64,000 nucleotides of DNA from Peribacillus butanolivorans. Lineage in GTDB: Bacteria; Bacillota; Bacilli; Bacillales; DSM-1321. This document shows, piece after piece, positions 1 to 8,395 of this stretch (within the stretch, counting starts at the first letter, position 1; every line of letters starts with the position of its first letter). The notes beneath the pieces were generated by a model. It did not search any database and was not told where the DNA came from. It saw only the letters and a list, made by a program, of their open reading frames with translations. The position numbers and the translations under genes were made by a program. Location: positions 1,198,857-1,262,856 of the forward strand of contig NZ_LGYA01000001.1 of assembly GCF_001273755.1 (NCBI RefSeq). Reading direction: 5' to 3'.

Positions 1-42
1 AAAAACTGTAACTCGATTTCCATCGAGTTTGTCTACAGTCTG
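1..42 (-). mobile_element. Terminal end of a second IS1182-family copy, cut by the window edge
   Basis: These bases match the reverse complement of the left end of the intact element at 44912-46666: the terminal CAGACTGTAGACAAACTCGA followed by its subterminal hairpin. One arm of the hairpin has lost five bases (gacaa), so the stem is imperfect here. The orientation puts the rest of the element, with its transposase on the minus strand, to the left of position 1. The end abuts a palindromic hairpin at 44-65, as the intact copy does. Confidence 0.8.
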
Positions 43-43
43 A

Positions 44-70
44 GGAGAGCCTTTAATGGCTCTCCCTTTT
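44..70. terminator. Palindromic hairpin next to the IS end
   Basis: GGAGAGCC, a six-base loop and GGCTCTCC form an 8-bp stem followed by CTTTT on the plus strand. It lies directly against the IS end at 42, so it is probably the insertion target or one copy of the target duplication. The other copy would lie outside the window. Confidence 0.6.
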
Positions 71-139
71 CTTTATTTATATTAAAGTATGAATGCTCTA
101 TTCATCTACTAATTCCAATGCAATACGTGGAATATGTGT

Positions 140-760
140 TTATTTTAATTTATATAAGGGTAAAAGATGCTCAAAAGCATCATTAATGGTTTTAATGAAA
201 TCATCATCATTTAATTGAATGGCTTCTTCGCGAGAAATTCTTATCCCGCAAAGAATTTCAGCTTTCTTTACGGTCTGTAACCGATTAAACATTGAATTCA
301 AATCATCAACCGAAAGGCCATCATGAGGGATTACTTCAGGTTTCGTATGATCCATCGACCAAACATAATGAGAGGGAATATTTTTTATTAATTGCTTCGC
401 ATTTTGCTCTAGTTGCCTCCCGATTTCAACTTTATTAGGAGCTTCATAAATGACTGCGAACCAAATGAACATATGTGTTTCCCACAAACCAATTTGGAAA
501 TGTGGCATCATTTTATAACCTCGGCTGTTGGCAGCAAAGGCAACCCAAGTGTCGTTAGGAGGGTTTACTTTCCTTCTAGCATGCTTAGCAACATGAGGGA
601 ACATCTCTTCACCGGTCATCACAGATAATTGTTGTGAAAAGTGCTCACCAAGTGCTTGTAGCTTGGGTTGGATCTGCTCTTTTAAAGCATCCATTCGCGG
701 TTCCAATCCATCAATTTTAAAAACGTTAAAATCATCAGCTGAAAAACTTGCTATATTCAT
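140..760 (-). CDS. yktB: DUF1054 family protein YktB
   Basis: A 206-residue soluble protein of the YktB (DUF1054) family, recognised from its overall sequence, including an N-terminal MNIASFSADDF and a WVAFAANSRGYKMMPHFQIG segment. Its biochemical role is not established. ATG at 760 is preferred because GGGAGAG lies six bases upstream. In-frame GTG at 775 and ATG at 766 overlap that ribosome-binding site. No signal peptide or membrane segment is visible. Its 3' side runs towards the IS remnant at the left edge. The yktB-ykzI-inositol phosphatase order matches B. subtilis. Confidence 0.85.
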   Translation of the reverse strand: MNIASFSADDFNVFKIDGLEPRMDALKEQIQPKLQALGEHFSQQLSVMTGEEMFPHVAKHARRKVNPPNDTWVAFAANSRGYKMMPHFQIGLWETHMFIWFAVIYEAPNKVEIGRQLEQNAKQLIKNIPSHYVWSMDHTKPEVIPHDGLSVDDLNSMFNRLQTVKKAEILCGIRISREEAIQLNDDDFIKTINDAFEHLLPLYKLK

Positions 761-961
761 TATCATCTCTCCCACTGTAATATCTGCACATATTGTAGCA
801 TAAGTAAAAGTAATAATTAAAAAATAAGGATTTAGTTCATTATCGAAAAATTCCTTTAAGTTAAAAGAACAAATTAGTTGCTATTTGTGGTAGGAAGACA
901 TATGATAAAATAAAAATAAATTCAGAAAATTAAGTTAATTGACGAAGGGAGAATGTTAATT

Positions 962-1159
962 ATGAAACAAGTCATGAACCAAGCATTAAAAGCTAAAGAA
1001 GTTGAAAGACATAGAGCTGCAGTGTTAAGAATGGAAATGGACTATGAATTAGCAACCCTTTTTGAAGCAATTAGTGAAGAGAATGATCAAAAGAGGTCAC
1101 AATGCAAGCAAAGGCTTGAGCGTATCCGCTTAGAATTGCTAAAACTTAAAGCCTTGTAA
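962..1159 (+). CDS. ykzI: Small helical protein, YkzI-like
   Basis: A 65-residue, highly charged protein that looks entirely alpha-helical, with many Glu, Lys and Arg and a heptad-like leucine pattern near the C terminus (LERIRLELLKLKAL), possibly a short coiled coil. It lies between yktB and the inositol monophosphatase gene, the place of ykzI in B. subtilis, and the name rests mainly on that position. ATG at 962 is chosen because AAGGGAG at 945-951 is ten bases upstream; the in-frame ATG at 953 is only one base from it. A strong terminator follows at 1245. Confidence 0.65.
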   Translation: MKQVMNQALKAKEVERHRAAVLRMEMDYELATLFEAISEENDQKRSQCKQRLERIRLELLKLKAL

Positions 1160-1244
1160 AATGATAAAGCTGCAGAGATCGTGAAGGAGAATTAATGAAG
1201 GAAATGAATCAAATTCAATACAAGAAATTCTATTATAGATGATG

Positions 1245-1285
1245 AACGGACACTTATTTTATAAAAAATAATGTGTCCGTTTTTC
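1245..1285 (+). terminator. Intrinsic terminator after ykzI-like gene
   Basis: AACGGACAC pairs with GTGTCCGTT across an A/T-rich loop whose bases can extend the stem, and TTTT follows. Confidence 0.8.
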
Positions 1286-1583
1286 GTTAAATGAACAAAA
1301 TAGTAGTAAAAGCTGGTCTTTGATTTTTAAAATGGACTACTTTCCTGTTAATTAGGAAAAAAATTATCAAAAGTATACAAAAAAATTTTTATGCATGAGG
1401 ATAATTAGCTTATAAGCTTAAATGGAGTGAAGAATCGTGAATTAAATAACCCTTATTCTTCAAAGGTATTATAAAAATTGGTAAATTTATGATGTTAAAA
1501 ACTTGAAGACTTGATATATTTGCTTTAATCTTTAGTAGAGCATGTTAGTGTAGTTTCTGATTACAAAGGACGGGGATATTATA
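1286..1583. other. Intergenic, no gene seen
   Basis: About 300 A/T-rich bases before the inositol monophosphatase gene. It holds a short palindrome (agcttataagct) near 1408 but no convincing ORF, RNA or well-spaced promoter pair. The promoter of the next gene presumably lies here. Confidence 0.4.
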
Positions 1584-2387
1584 ATGGCATCGGTTAAGGA
1601 AATGGATACATATGCGAAATTATGGATGAAAGAAGCAGGGTCGAAGCTGAGAGCGTCCTTTGAAACCAAGCTGAATATTGAAATTAAAACGAATCCTAAT
1701 GATTTGGTTACCAATATGGATAAGGCAATAGAAACGTTTTTTTGCGATAAAATTACCGAAACTTTTCCCGAACATCGTATATTTGGGGAAGAGGGAATGG
1801 GTAATGAGATAAAAGATTTAAAAGGAACGGTGTGGATTCTTGATCCAATTGATGGAACATTGAACTTTATTCATCAACAGCGAAATTTTGCGATTTCTCT
1901 TGGGATCTATGAGGATGGTATCGGGAAAATTGGTATGGTTTATGATGTCGTAAATGATGAACTGTACCATGTAATTAAAGGGGAGGGGGCATTTATGAAC
2001 GATCAAAGACTCTCTCCGCTGAAAGAGGTATCGGTTAGCAAAGCCATCCTTTCCATGAATGCAAGCTGGGTAACGGAAAATCGCCGGATTGATCCGAGTC
2101 TTCTAGCCCCGCTTGTGCGGGATGCGCGCGGGACCCGTTCATATGGCTCAGCAGCATTGGAGTTAGCATACGTGGCAGCAGGCAGGCTAGATGCTTATAT
2201 AACTATGCGGCTTATGCCTTGGGACTTTGCCGGTGGAGTTTTACTGGTTGAGGAAGTGGGCGGAGAAGTAAGCAATATAACTGATAAAAAATTGGATTTT
2301 TTAGAGGGAGATTCATTATTTGTCTCTAAGCCTGGAATGCACAAAGAGGTTTTTGAGAAATATTTAACAGGTAATACTAGCCTTTAA
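1584..2387 (+). CDS. yktC: Inositol monophosphatase family protein (SuhB/YktC)
   Basis: A 267-residue Mg2+-dependent phosphatase of the inositol monophosphatase superfamily. The metal-binding motifs are in order: GEEG near residue 69, DPIDGTLNF near residue 90 and WDFAGG near residue 213. The family hydrolyses inositol phosphates or related sugar phosphates, and the true substrate is unknown. Length is normal. ATG at 1584 follows a GGACGGGG stretch; a second in-frame ATG eight codons later is possible. The gene stands alone, before the convergent ylaF and their shared terminator at 2504-2528. Confidence 0.9.
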   Translation: MASVKEMDTYAKLWMKEAGSKLRASFETKLNIEIKTNPNDLVTNMDKAIETFFCDKITETFPEHRIFGEEGMGNEIKDLKGTVWILDPIDGTLNFIHQQRNFAISLGIYEDGIGKIGMVYDVVNDELYHVIKGEGAFMNDQRLSPLKEVSVSKAILSMNASWVTENRRIDPSLLAPLVRDARGTRSYGSAALELAYVAAGRLDAYITMRLMPWDFAGGVLLVEEVGGEVSNITDKKLDFLEGDSLFVSKPGMHKEVFEKYLTGNTSL

Positions 2388-2500
2388 TACCCCTGACCTA
2401 AGTCATTGGTAATGTTCAAAAAGGATATTAAAATGGGTAAAGTAAGACTAAAGACTTAGTGGAGTAGAGAATATATTTCACTTGAAAAAATTAGCAAAAA

Positions 2501-2528
2501 AAAACTCGCTGTTTACAGCGAGTTTTTT
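2501..2528. terminator. Bidirectional terminator
   Basis: ACTCGCTG and CAGCGAGT form a perfect 8-bp stem with loop TTTA, with A-tract on the left and T-tract on the right. It serves the inositol phosphatase gene and the convergent ylaF. Confidence 0.85.
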
Positions 2529-2531
2529 ATA

Positions 2532-2714
2532 TTATAACTTTCCTGCTTCGCGTAATTTTTTCTTTTGAGTGAAGCCAAACCCCATAATCCCGCAAAGTAC
2601 AACGATTGCAGCTAAGATTCCAAGTAAGCTTTTTTCAGCAATAAAGATGCCTATAGAGCCAATACTTGATGCTGCTAGTATCGCTAATATTAAGAAATTC
2701 CATTTAATATTCAT
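2532..2714 (-). CDS. ylaF: YlaF family small membrane protein (DUF5325)
   Basis: A 60-residue protein with two hydrophobic segments (about residues 6-25 and 30-46) and a basic C-terminal tail (TQKKKLREAGKL), so probably a two-pass inner-membrane protein. It is the YlaF/DUF5325 family member found divergently beside typA in Bacillus. Function is unknown. ATG at 2714 is preferred because AGGGGTGA lies five bases upstream; the in-frame GTG at 2723 is part of that site. Confidence 0.8.
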   Translation of the reverse strand: MNIKWNFLILAILAASSIGSIGIFIAEKSLLGILAAIVVLCGIMGFGFTQKKKLREAGKL

Positions 2715-2774
2715 TAATATCACCCCTAATATAGCTATTGTACATAATTTCTGTATTTGTTTCTACTATGTTTG

Positions 2775-2783
2775 TGATATAAT
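2775..2783 (+). promoter_or_regulatory. Extended -10 promoter element before typA
   Basis: TGATATAAT is an exact extended -10 (TGnTATAAT) placed about 55 bases before the typA start. A weak TTGTTT lies about 15 bases upstream as a possible -35. It sits in the divergent ylaF-typA gap. Confidence 0.5.
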
Positions 2784-2838
2784 ATGTAAGTTAATACTAG
2801 TGATACGTTATACACAAACTTTTTTAGGAGTGAATTTT

Positions 2839-4686
2839 TTGAAATTAAGAGAAAATATTCGTAATATAGCCATCATTGCCCACGTTGACCATGGTAAAAC
2901 AACTTTAGTGGATCAGTTGCTTAAGCAATCTGGTACATTTCGTGAAAATGAACATGTGGAAGAACGTGCGATGGATTCTAATGCTATTGAAAAAGAACGC
3001 GGAATTACGATTCTTGCGAAAAATACAGCAGTTCAATACCAAGATACAAGAATAAATATTTTGGATACACCTGGTCATGCCGACTTTGGTGGTGAAGTAG
3101 AACGGATCATGAAAATGGTTGATGGTGTTTTACTTGTTGTTGATGCATATGAAGGATGTATGCCGCAAACTCGTTTCGTGTTGAAAAAAGCATTGGAACA
3201 AAAAATAACGCCAATCGTTGTCGTGAATAAAATTGATAAAGACTCTGCCCGTCCAAACGAAGTTGTGGACGAAGTAATTGACTTATTCATCGAACTTGGA
3301 GCTGAAGAAGAACAATTAGAATTCCCTGTTGTCTTTACTTCAGGTATTGCTGGTACAGCAAGCTTGGATTCAGATCCTACCAAACAAGAAAAAGACATGA
3401 CCCCATTATTCGAAACAATCGTCGAAACGATCCCTGCACCAATTGATAACACTGATGAACCACTTCAATTCCAAGTGGCTTTACTTGATTACAATGATTA
3501 TGTAGGACGTATTGGTGTTGGCCGTGTATTCCGTGGGAAAATGCATGTAGGTCAACAAGTTTCATTAATGAAACTTGATGGATCGGTTAAGCAATTCCGT
3601 GTAACGAAAATCTTTGGTTATATTGGCTTGAAAAAAGTTGAAATCCAAGAAGCTGTTGCCGGTGATTTAATCGCTGTTTCCGGTATGGAAGATATTAACG
3701 TTGGGGAAACAGTTTGTCCTATTGAACATCCTGATGCCCTTCCAATTCTACGTATCGATGAGCCAACATTACAAATGACTTTCCTTGTAAACAACAGCCC
3801 ATTCGCAGGCCGTGAAGGTAAATTCGTAACAGCTCGTAAAATTGAAGAGCGTTTGAAAAGCCAATTGCAAACTGATGTTAGCTTAAGAGTTGAAAATACA
3901 GATTCTCCAGATGTCTGGATTGTTTCAGGTCGTGGAGAGCTTCACCTTTCTATCTTAATTGAAAACATGAGACGTGAAGGTTATGAACTGCAAGTTTCTA
4001 AACCTGAAGTTATCGTTCGTTTGATTGATGGAGTACGTTGTGAGCCAGTTGAACGTGTTCAAATCGATGTACCTGAAGAGCACACTGGTTCTATCATGGA
4101 ATCCATGGGAGCTCGTAAAGGCGAATTGTTAGATATGATTAATAGCGGAAGTGGTCAAGTTCGTTTACTATTCACGATCCCAGCTCGTGGACTTATTGGT
4201 TATTCTACTGAGTTCTTAACAATTACACGTGGTTATGGTATCATGAACCACTCATTTGACAGCTACCAACCAATGGCCCAAGGTCAAGTCGGTGGAAGAC
4301 GTCAAGGTGTACTTGTATCAATGGAATCTGGAAAAACTACACAATATGGTACGATGCAAGTAGAAGACCGCGGTGTTATTTTCGTTGAGCCAGGTACGGA
4401 TATTTATGAAGGTATGATTGTCGGAGAACATAACCGTGATAGCGATTTGACTGTTAATATCGTAAAAGCGAAACAAATGACAAATATGCGTTCAGCTAAT
4501 AAAGACCAAACTTCTTCAATGAAAAAACCAAGAATTATGTCTCTTGAAGAAGCTCTAGAGTATTTGAACGACGATGAGTACTGTGAAGTAACTCCGGAAT
4601 CAATCCGTCTTCGTAAAAAGATTCTTGATAAAAACGAACGTGAGAGAGCAGCTAAAAGAAAAAAAGTTGCTGTTGAAGAAAAATAA
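2839..4686 (+). CDS. typA: Ribosome-associated translational GTPase TypA/BipA
   Basis: A 615-residue GTPase of the EF-G/LepA-like family that binds 70S ribosomes and acts in stress and cold adaptation and ribosome assembly. The G1 loop AHVDHGKT is at residues 14-21, with DTPGHADF (G3) and NKID (G4) after it, then the translation-factor beta barrel and the BipA C-terminal domain. The TTG at 2839 is chosen because AGGAG lies eight bases upstream, the product begins MKLRENIRNIAI like B. subtilis TypA, and the length matches. A longer open frame upstream runs antisense through ylaF and is not coding. ylaH follows after 22 bases. Confidence 0.95.
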   Translation: MKLRENIRNIAIIAHVDHGKTTLVDQLLKQSGTFRENEHVEERAMDSNAIEKERGITILAKNTAVQYQDTRINILDTPGHADFGGEVERIMKMVDGVLLVVDAYEGCMPQTRFVLKKALEQKITPIVVVNKIDKDSARPNEVVDEVIDLFIELGAEEEQLEFPVVFTSGIAGTASLDSDPTKQEKDMTPLFETIVETIPAPIDNTDEPLQFQVALLDYNDYVGRIGVGRVFRGKMHVGQQVSLMKLDGSVKQFRVTKIFGYIGLKKVEIQEAVAGDLIAVSGMEDINVGETVCPIEHPDALPILRIDEPTLQMTFLVNNSPFAGREGKFVTARKIEERLKSQLQTDVSLRVENTDSPDVWIVSGRGELHLSILIENMRREGYELQVSKPEVIVRLIDGVRCEPVERVQIDVPEEHTGSIMESMGARKGELLDMINSGSGQVRLLFTIPARGLIGYSTEFLTITRGYGIMNHSFDSYQPMAQGQVGGRRQGVLVSMESGKTTQYGTMQVEDRGVIFVEPGTDIYEGMIVGEHNRDSDLTVNIVKAKQMTNMRSANKDQTSSMKKPRIMSLEEALEYLNDDEYCEVTPESIRLRKKILDKNERERAAKRKKVAVEEK

Positions 4687-4708
4687 ATAGCAAGAGGAGG
4701 AGAAAAGA

Positions 4709-5017
4709 TTGGATATCCAAGAGCGATTATCATTTTTTGCAGCTTTGTACAGAGTGGATGAAAATCCTGAAGCAGGAATGTGGTATTTATATTTAACGAT
4801 TTTTGGATTATGCATCCTTGTCTATCAGCTAGGTTTTGCCAAAAAGTTACCTTTGCTAAAAAATGTGATTATTTACGCGGTAATGGCACTTGGGTGTACC
4901 CTTCTTTCTTTCTTTGCAGTGTTTCTGCCAATGGGGGAAGCATTAGTCATCGCATCGCTTGTTCTAGGGATTTATAGAATTCGTCTTCATAATTCGAGAA
5001 AAGAAGAACAGGCATAA
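4709..5017 (+). CDS. ylaH: YlaH-like membrane protein
   Basis: A 102-residue protein with three likely transmembrane segments (about residues 24-42, 50-70 and 72-90), basic at the C terminus. It is recognised as the YlaH family encoded just after typA in bacilli. Function unknown. TTG at 4709 follows GAGGAGGAG, a very strong ribosome-binding site. It is probably cotranscribed with typA and with the next small gene, which starts one base after its stop. Confidence 0.8.
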   Translation: MDIQERLSFFAALYRVDENPEAGMWYLYLTIFGLCILVYQLGFAKKLPLLKNVIIYAVMALGCTLLSFFAVFLPMGEALVIASLVLGIYRIRLHNSRKEEQA

Positions 5018-5018
5018 G

Positions 5019-5306
5019 ATGATGAAATCATTACAAGATGCTTTATACAATTGGTTGACGATTAGAGTTGTCTGTGATGCAAGACCTGATGATTCAGCTG
5101 CGCGCGAAACAGAAATGTTTTTCATGCAGATGCTGAAAAATGATCATCAAGTAATCATTGATTCCGTTTCAAAAATAGAACCTTTTTATTTCGTTGAGTT
5201 TCTAATAGGAGACGAAATGAAAAAGCAACGTTTTCCTATTGAATTGATTGATATTATGTTGGATCAAATACAACTAGAACCAGATAAGTATAAAAATATC
5301 GAGTGA
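5019..5306 (+). CDS. Uncharacterised small protein in the typA-ylaH operon
   Basis: A 95-residue soluble protein I do not recognise. It begins MMKSLQDALYNWL, is mixed alpha/beta in appearance, acidic, and has a single Cys and no signal peptide. It starts one base after ylaH stops and ends just before a strong terminator, so it is very likely the last gene of the typA operon. Start is ATG at 5019 or the next codon at 5022; the upstream site is weak (agaagaacagg), which suggests translational coupling to ylaH. Confidence 0.7.
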   Translation: MMKSLQDALYNWLTIRVVCDARPDDSAARETEMFFMQMLKNDHQVIIDSVSKIEPFYFVEFLIGDEMKKQRFPIELIDIMLDQIQLEPDKYKNIE

Positions 5307-5310
5307 TGAT

Positions 5311-5346
5311 AAAAAGAACCGTGCGAATTTCGCACGGTTCTTTTTA
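5311..5346. terminator. Bidirectional terminator
   Basis: GAACCGTGCGAA and TTCGCACGGTTC form a near-perfect stem with A-tract before and T-tract after. It separates the typA operon from the convergent genes on the minus strand. Confidence 0.9.
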
Positions 5347-5775
5347 TATTGCTTTTGGAAGAAATATCGCGTAAATAAGATGTAAGAGAGACCACAAAAA
5401 GAAAGCAGCCAGATCGAATGGATGGGTAACTTCCGTTTGTGAAAGCAAGGATAATGGAAAATAAAGCAGGATCGAAGGAGTGATGATGCAAATAGCAAGT
5501 GTGTATGTTTTCCATTTGCGAAATATGCTCCAAGTATGAAGGATATATACATAACTAAAAGTAATTGTAAGTGAGACAAGGAGATGGAAAAGGAACAACG
5601 TTGCCTCACTCCAGGGGATTGCCCCGATTACTGGAAGGAAATCTACATTTAATAAAAGCTGATACACTTGTTTTCCTGAATACATTTCCATCCACTTCAT
5701 TAAGAAACCGAGCATGATCCCATTAATCAGGCCAATCAAACAGACCTTTTTTAATGTTTTACCATTCATCTTCAT
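5344..5775 (-). CDS. Uncharacterised four-helix membrane protein overlapping ylaI
   Basis: About 143 residues with four predicted transmembrane segments (KKVCLIGLINGIMLGFLMKW, ATLFLFHLLVSLTITFSYVY, YTLAICIITPSILLYFPLSL, LAAFFLWSLLHLIYAIFL). I cannot assign a family. The frame stays open into ylaI, but the likely start is ATG at 5775 or 5769, which overlap the last codons of ylaI by 17 or 11 bases. No strong ribosome-binding site is visible, so translation is probably coupled to ylaI. The stop lies at the base of the terminator hairpin shared with the typA operon. Confidence 0.6.
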   Translation of the reverse strand: MKMNGKTLKKVCLIGLINGIMLGFLMKWMEMYSGKQVYQLLLNVDFLPVIGAIPWSEATLFLFHLLVSLTITFSYVYILHTWSIFRKWKTYTLAICIITPSILLYFPLSLLSQTEVTHPFDLAAFFLWSLLHLIYAIFLPKAI

Positions 5776-5959
5776 TTTTGATAGTGCGGTAAAGACGGAA
5801 ATTCCCGGTGGCAATCCGTTCGTTTGTACGCTCTTCTATGCGTTGATTGCATGTATTGCACATATAGGTATGTATAGGACGGTTACGAAGTTTCTTTGCT
5901 TCTGGACTATCGTCTGGTATAGATTCAATTTGATCACATATTACACATTTAACCTTCAT
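5759..5959 (-). CDS. ylaI: YlaI zinc-ribbon-like small protein (DUF2197)
   Basis: A 66-residue protein with two CxxC pairs, Cys5-x2-Cys8 (CVIC) and Cys34-x2-Cys37 (CNTC), which suggests a zinc-binding knuckle. It matches the YlaI/DUF2197 family. Role unknown. ATG at 5959 is preceded by GTGAGG. Upstream is the sporulation lipoprotein gene ylaJ on the same strand, separated by its own terminator. Downstream it overlaps the membrane-protein gene. Confidence 0.85.
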   Translation of the reverse strand: MKVKCVICDQIESIPDDSPEAKKLRNRPIHTYMCNTCNQRIEERTNERIATGNFRLYRTIKNEDEW

Positions 5960-6083
5960 ATTATTTGAACCTCACTTCAATTTCAATATGCTTTTAAGTA
6001 TACCAATATTTTTATGGTAAAACGAGGATAAAGTGAAACTTACATGTGAGTGACTAATCATTATTAAGGTTATGACTGTATAA

Positions 6084-6111
6084 AAGACAAAAACCCGAAG
6101 GTCTCTTCGGG
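6084..6111 (-). terminator. Terminator after ylaJ
   Basis: Read on the minus strand, CCCGAAG-AGAC-CTTCGGG is followed by TTTTTGTCTTTT. It ends ylaJ. Confidence 0.8.
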
Positions 6112-6121
6112 CTGGGGTTAT

Positions 6122-6721
6122 TTACTCTTTATAGTGATTAGATTGATCATTTTGCTCCTCATCAAGCTGTTTTCTTTCCTTGTTATTATTAAGTTTACCC
6201 TTTTCGTTTTCAATGACTTTTGTGGGTGTTGGGGTTAAAATATCACCTGGAACCTCAGGAATGACTCGACTTGTGATGTCAGCCAGTTCATTTAGTATTC
6301 CTCTTACAGGTTTACCGTTGTTAATATCCTTAGCCACCTCCCTAATTCGTTCATTTATATCAGGATCAGCGACGATGATAGCATTTGCTCCGTTTGGATC
6401 ATGTTTTAAGCTTTCACCAACCGAGTATTTAATCGTTCCTACCTGTGAACGTTCAATGTCTTGGTCAATATCAATTCCGACTATGGCATATTTGCCAAGT
6501 ACGACTGCAGTGGCATCGTTCACCTCGGGAATAGATTTAGCCAGACCAGTGAGTCTTTTTGCTGTTTGCTGACCAGTTTTTCTATCCGTTTCCTGAACAG
6601 ACGAATTATTAACTTTAGTTAGATTACTTTTTGTGTTATCTTGTGACTCTTCATTATTATTATTCATCGAGCAGCCTGTCATTAACAGAACAGTAGCAAG
6701 AGCTAAAATAAGTTTCCGCAA
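6122..6721 (-). CDS. ylaJ: Sporulation lipoprotein of the YhcN/YlaJ family
   Basis: A 199-residue secreted lipoprotein: a short signal peptide ends in the lipobox LMTGC, with acylated Cys at residue 17. An Asn/Ser/Gln-rich linker follows, then the YhcN/YlaJ domain (about residues 45-150) and a charged Asn/Glu-rich tail. The family is made during sporulation and associated with the spore inner membrane. The TTG start at 6721 lies eight bases after AGGAGG. It is divergent from ylaK. Confidence 0.85.
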   Translation of the reverse strand: MRKLILALATVLLMTGCSMNNNNEESQDNTKSNLTKVNNSSVQETDRKTGQQTAKRLTGLAKSIPEVNDATAVVLGKYAIVGIDIDQDIERSQVGTIKYSVGESLKHDPNGANAIIVADPDINERIREVAKDINNGKPVRGILNELADITSRVIPEVPGDILTPTPTKVIENEKGKLNNNKERKQLDEEQNDQSNHYKE

Positions 6722-6988
6722 ATGTCCATCCTCCTTTTAGGAAATTACCTTTCCGTTAATTACAGCCTGTCCACTCCAACTAAGTCTGATGCATAAATTG
6801 CAGTAAACCTGCTGTGTTCCATATGATCAAAGCTCACTTTGCAGGAAGTTTTCTTTATAGTCTGTAAATGTTCTTCTATCTTTATGCAAAGGAACATATA
6901 TTTTATCAACAGTCTCGTCCGCTACATAACTGCTGAGTGCAGTCAATGGTAAGACATATCCGATAAAGAGCAGGCAGGAGGCGTCATA

Positions 6989-8320
6989 TTGGGGAAAAAA
7001 ATCTATGTTTTAGATACGAATGTCCTGTTGCAGGATCCGTATGCGATTTACTCATTCGAAGATAATGAAGTAGTCATTCCAGCAGTTGTTTTAGAAGAAT
7101 TGGATTCGAAAAAAAGATATATGGATGAAATTGGAAGAAATGCCAGGCAGGTATCAAAATTGATCGATAGTTTTCGTGAAAAAGGAAAGCTTCATCAAAG
7201 CATTCAGCTTCATAATGGAGGTAGCTTAAGAATTGAACTTAATCATCGTTCATTTCATAAACTTCAGGAAATTTTCGTGGAGAAAACAAATGATAATCGA
7301 ATATTAGCAGTTGCAAAAAATTTATCTTTAGAGGAAGAAACAAAGGAAGATGGGAAGACGGTCATTCTTGTCAGTAAAGATACTCTAGTGCGTGTAAAAG
7401 CTGATGCGATAGGGCTTGAGGCAGAGGATTTTTTAAATGATCGTGTTGTTGAAATGGACCATATATATGGAGGGCATAAAGAAGTTTTTGTGTCGATTGA
7501 CAATCTGAATAAGTTTTATGAAAAAAGTCATCTTAAGCTTGAAGAACTGACAAAAGATTTATACTACCCTAATCAATTCTTGCTGATGAAGGATACATTG
7601 GGAAGTTCAGCCTCAGCGATTGGGATTGTAGATGAGAACTGCAGATATGTTAAGAAACTAATGTATGAAGGAGAACATATTTGGGGAATTAAGCCGAGGA
7701 ACGTTCAACAGACGATGGCCCTTGATTTGTTACTTCGTTCTGACATTCAGCTTGTGACGCTTATTGGTAAGGCTGGGACAGGAAAAACGCTATTGGCATT
7801 GGCAACAGGATTGATGCAAACAGAAGATTTATCTCAATATAAGAAGCTTCTAGTAGCTAGGCCTATTGTTCCGGTCGGTAAAGATATTGGTTATTTACCC
7901 GGGGAAAAAGAGGAGAAGCTTAGACCTTGGATGCAACCTATTTTTGATAATCTGCAATATTTGTTCAATACGAAAAAACCAGGGGAATTGGACGCTATTC
8001 TAGCTGGCATGAGTTCGATTGAAGTAGAAGCTTTAACCTATATCAGGGGCAGGAGTATTCCGGATCAGTTCATCATCATAGATGAAGCGCAGAATCTAAC
8101 GAAACATGAGGTGAAGACCATATTAACAAGAGTAGGGGAGCGGAGTAAAATTGTTTTGATGGGGGATCCGGAGCAAATCGATCATCCTTATTTAGATGAA
8201 TATAATAATGGTTTGACCTACGTTGTAGAAAAATTCAAGACCGAGCGTATAGCTGGCCATGTTAAACTGATAAAAGGAGAAAGATCCGGTTTAGCTCAGC
8301 TTGCTGCTACACTTTTATAA
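6989..8320 (+). CDS. ylaK: PIN-domain/PhoH-type ATPase YlaK
   Basis: A 443-residue protein of the PhoH2 type: an N-terminal PIN domain (VLDTNVLL at residues 7-14, acidic NDNR near 100) and a C-terminal PhoH helicase-like ATPase with Walker A GKAGTGKT at residues 260-267 and Walker B FIIIDEAQ. PhoH2 proteins are proposed RNA helicase-ribonucleases. Length equals that of B. subtilis YlaK. TTG at 6989 follows AGGAGG. It is divergent from ylaJ and monocistronic, ending at a hairpin terminator. Confidence 0.92.
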   Translation: MGKKIYVLDTNVLLQDPYAIYSFEDNEVVIPAVVLEELDSKKRYMDEIGRNARQVSKLIDSFREKGKLHQSIQLHNGGSLRIELNHRSFHKLQEIFVEKTNDNRILAVAKNLSLEEETKEDGKTVILVSKDTLVRVKADAIGLEAEDFLNDRVVEMDHIYGGHKEVFVSIDNLNKFYEKSHLKLEELTKDLYYPNQFLLMKDTLGSSASAIGIVDENCRYVKKLMYEGEHIWGIKPRNVQQTMALDLLLRSDIQLVTLIGKAGTGKTLLALATGLMQTEDLSQYKKLLVARPIVPVGKDIGYLPGEKEEKLRPWMQPIFDNLQYLFNTKKPGELDAILAGMSSIEVEALTYIRGRSIPDQFIIIDEAQNLTKHEVKTILTRVGERSKIVLMGDPEQIDHPYLDEYNNGLTYVVEKFKTERIAGHVKLIKGERSGLAQLAATLL

Positions 8321-8354
8321 AAAAACGGCAAGGGAAATTTCCCTTGTCGTTTTA
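8320..8354. terminator. Bidirectional terminator between ylaK and ylaL
   Basis: ACGGCAAGGGAAA pairs with TTTCCCTTGTCGT (one G-T pair), flanked by an A-tract and TTTT. Confidence 0.8.
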
Positions 8355-8395
8355 AATAATGCATTCAGGCTTCTATAACTATGGTACATGTACTT

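Noticed and set aside
2569-2838. N-terminal extension of the typA frame (90 codons upstream of 2839)
   Set aside because: It runs antisense through ylaF and the promoter, has no ribosome-binding site, and is absent from the family; TTG 2839 has a good site.
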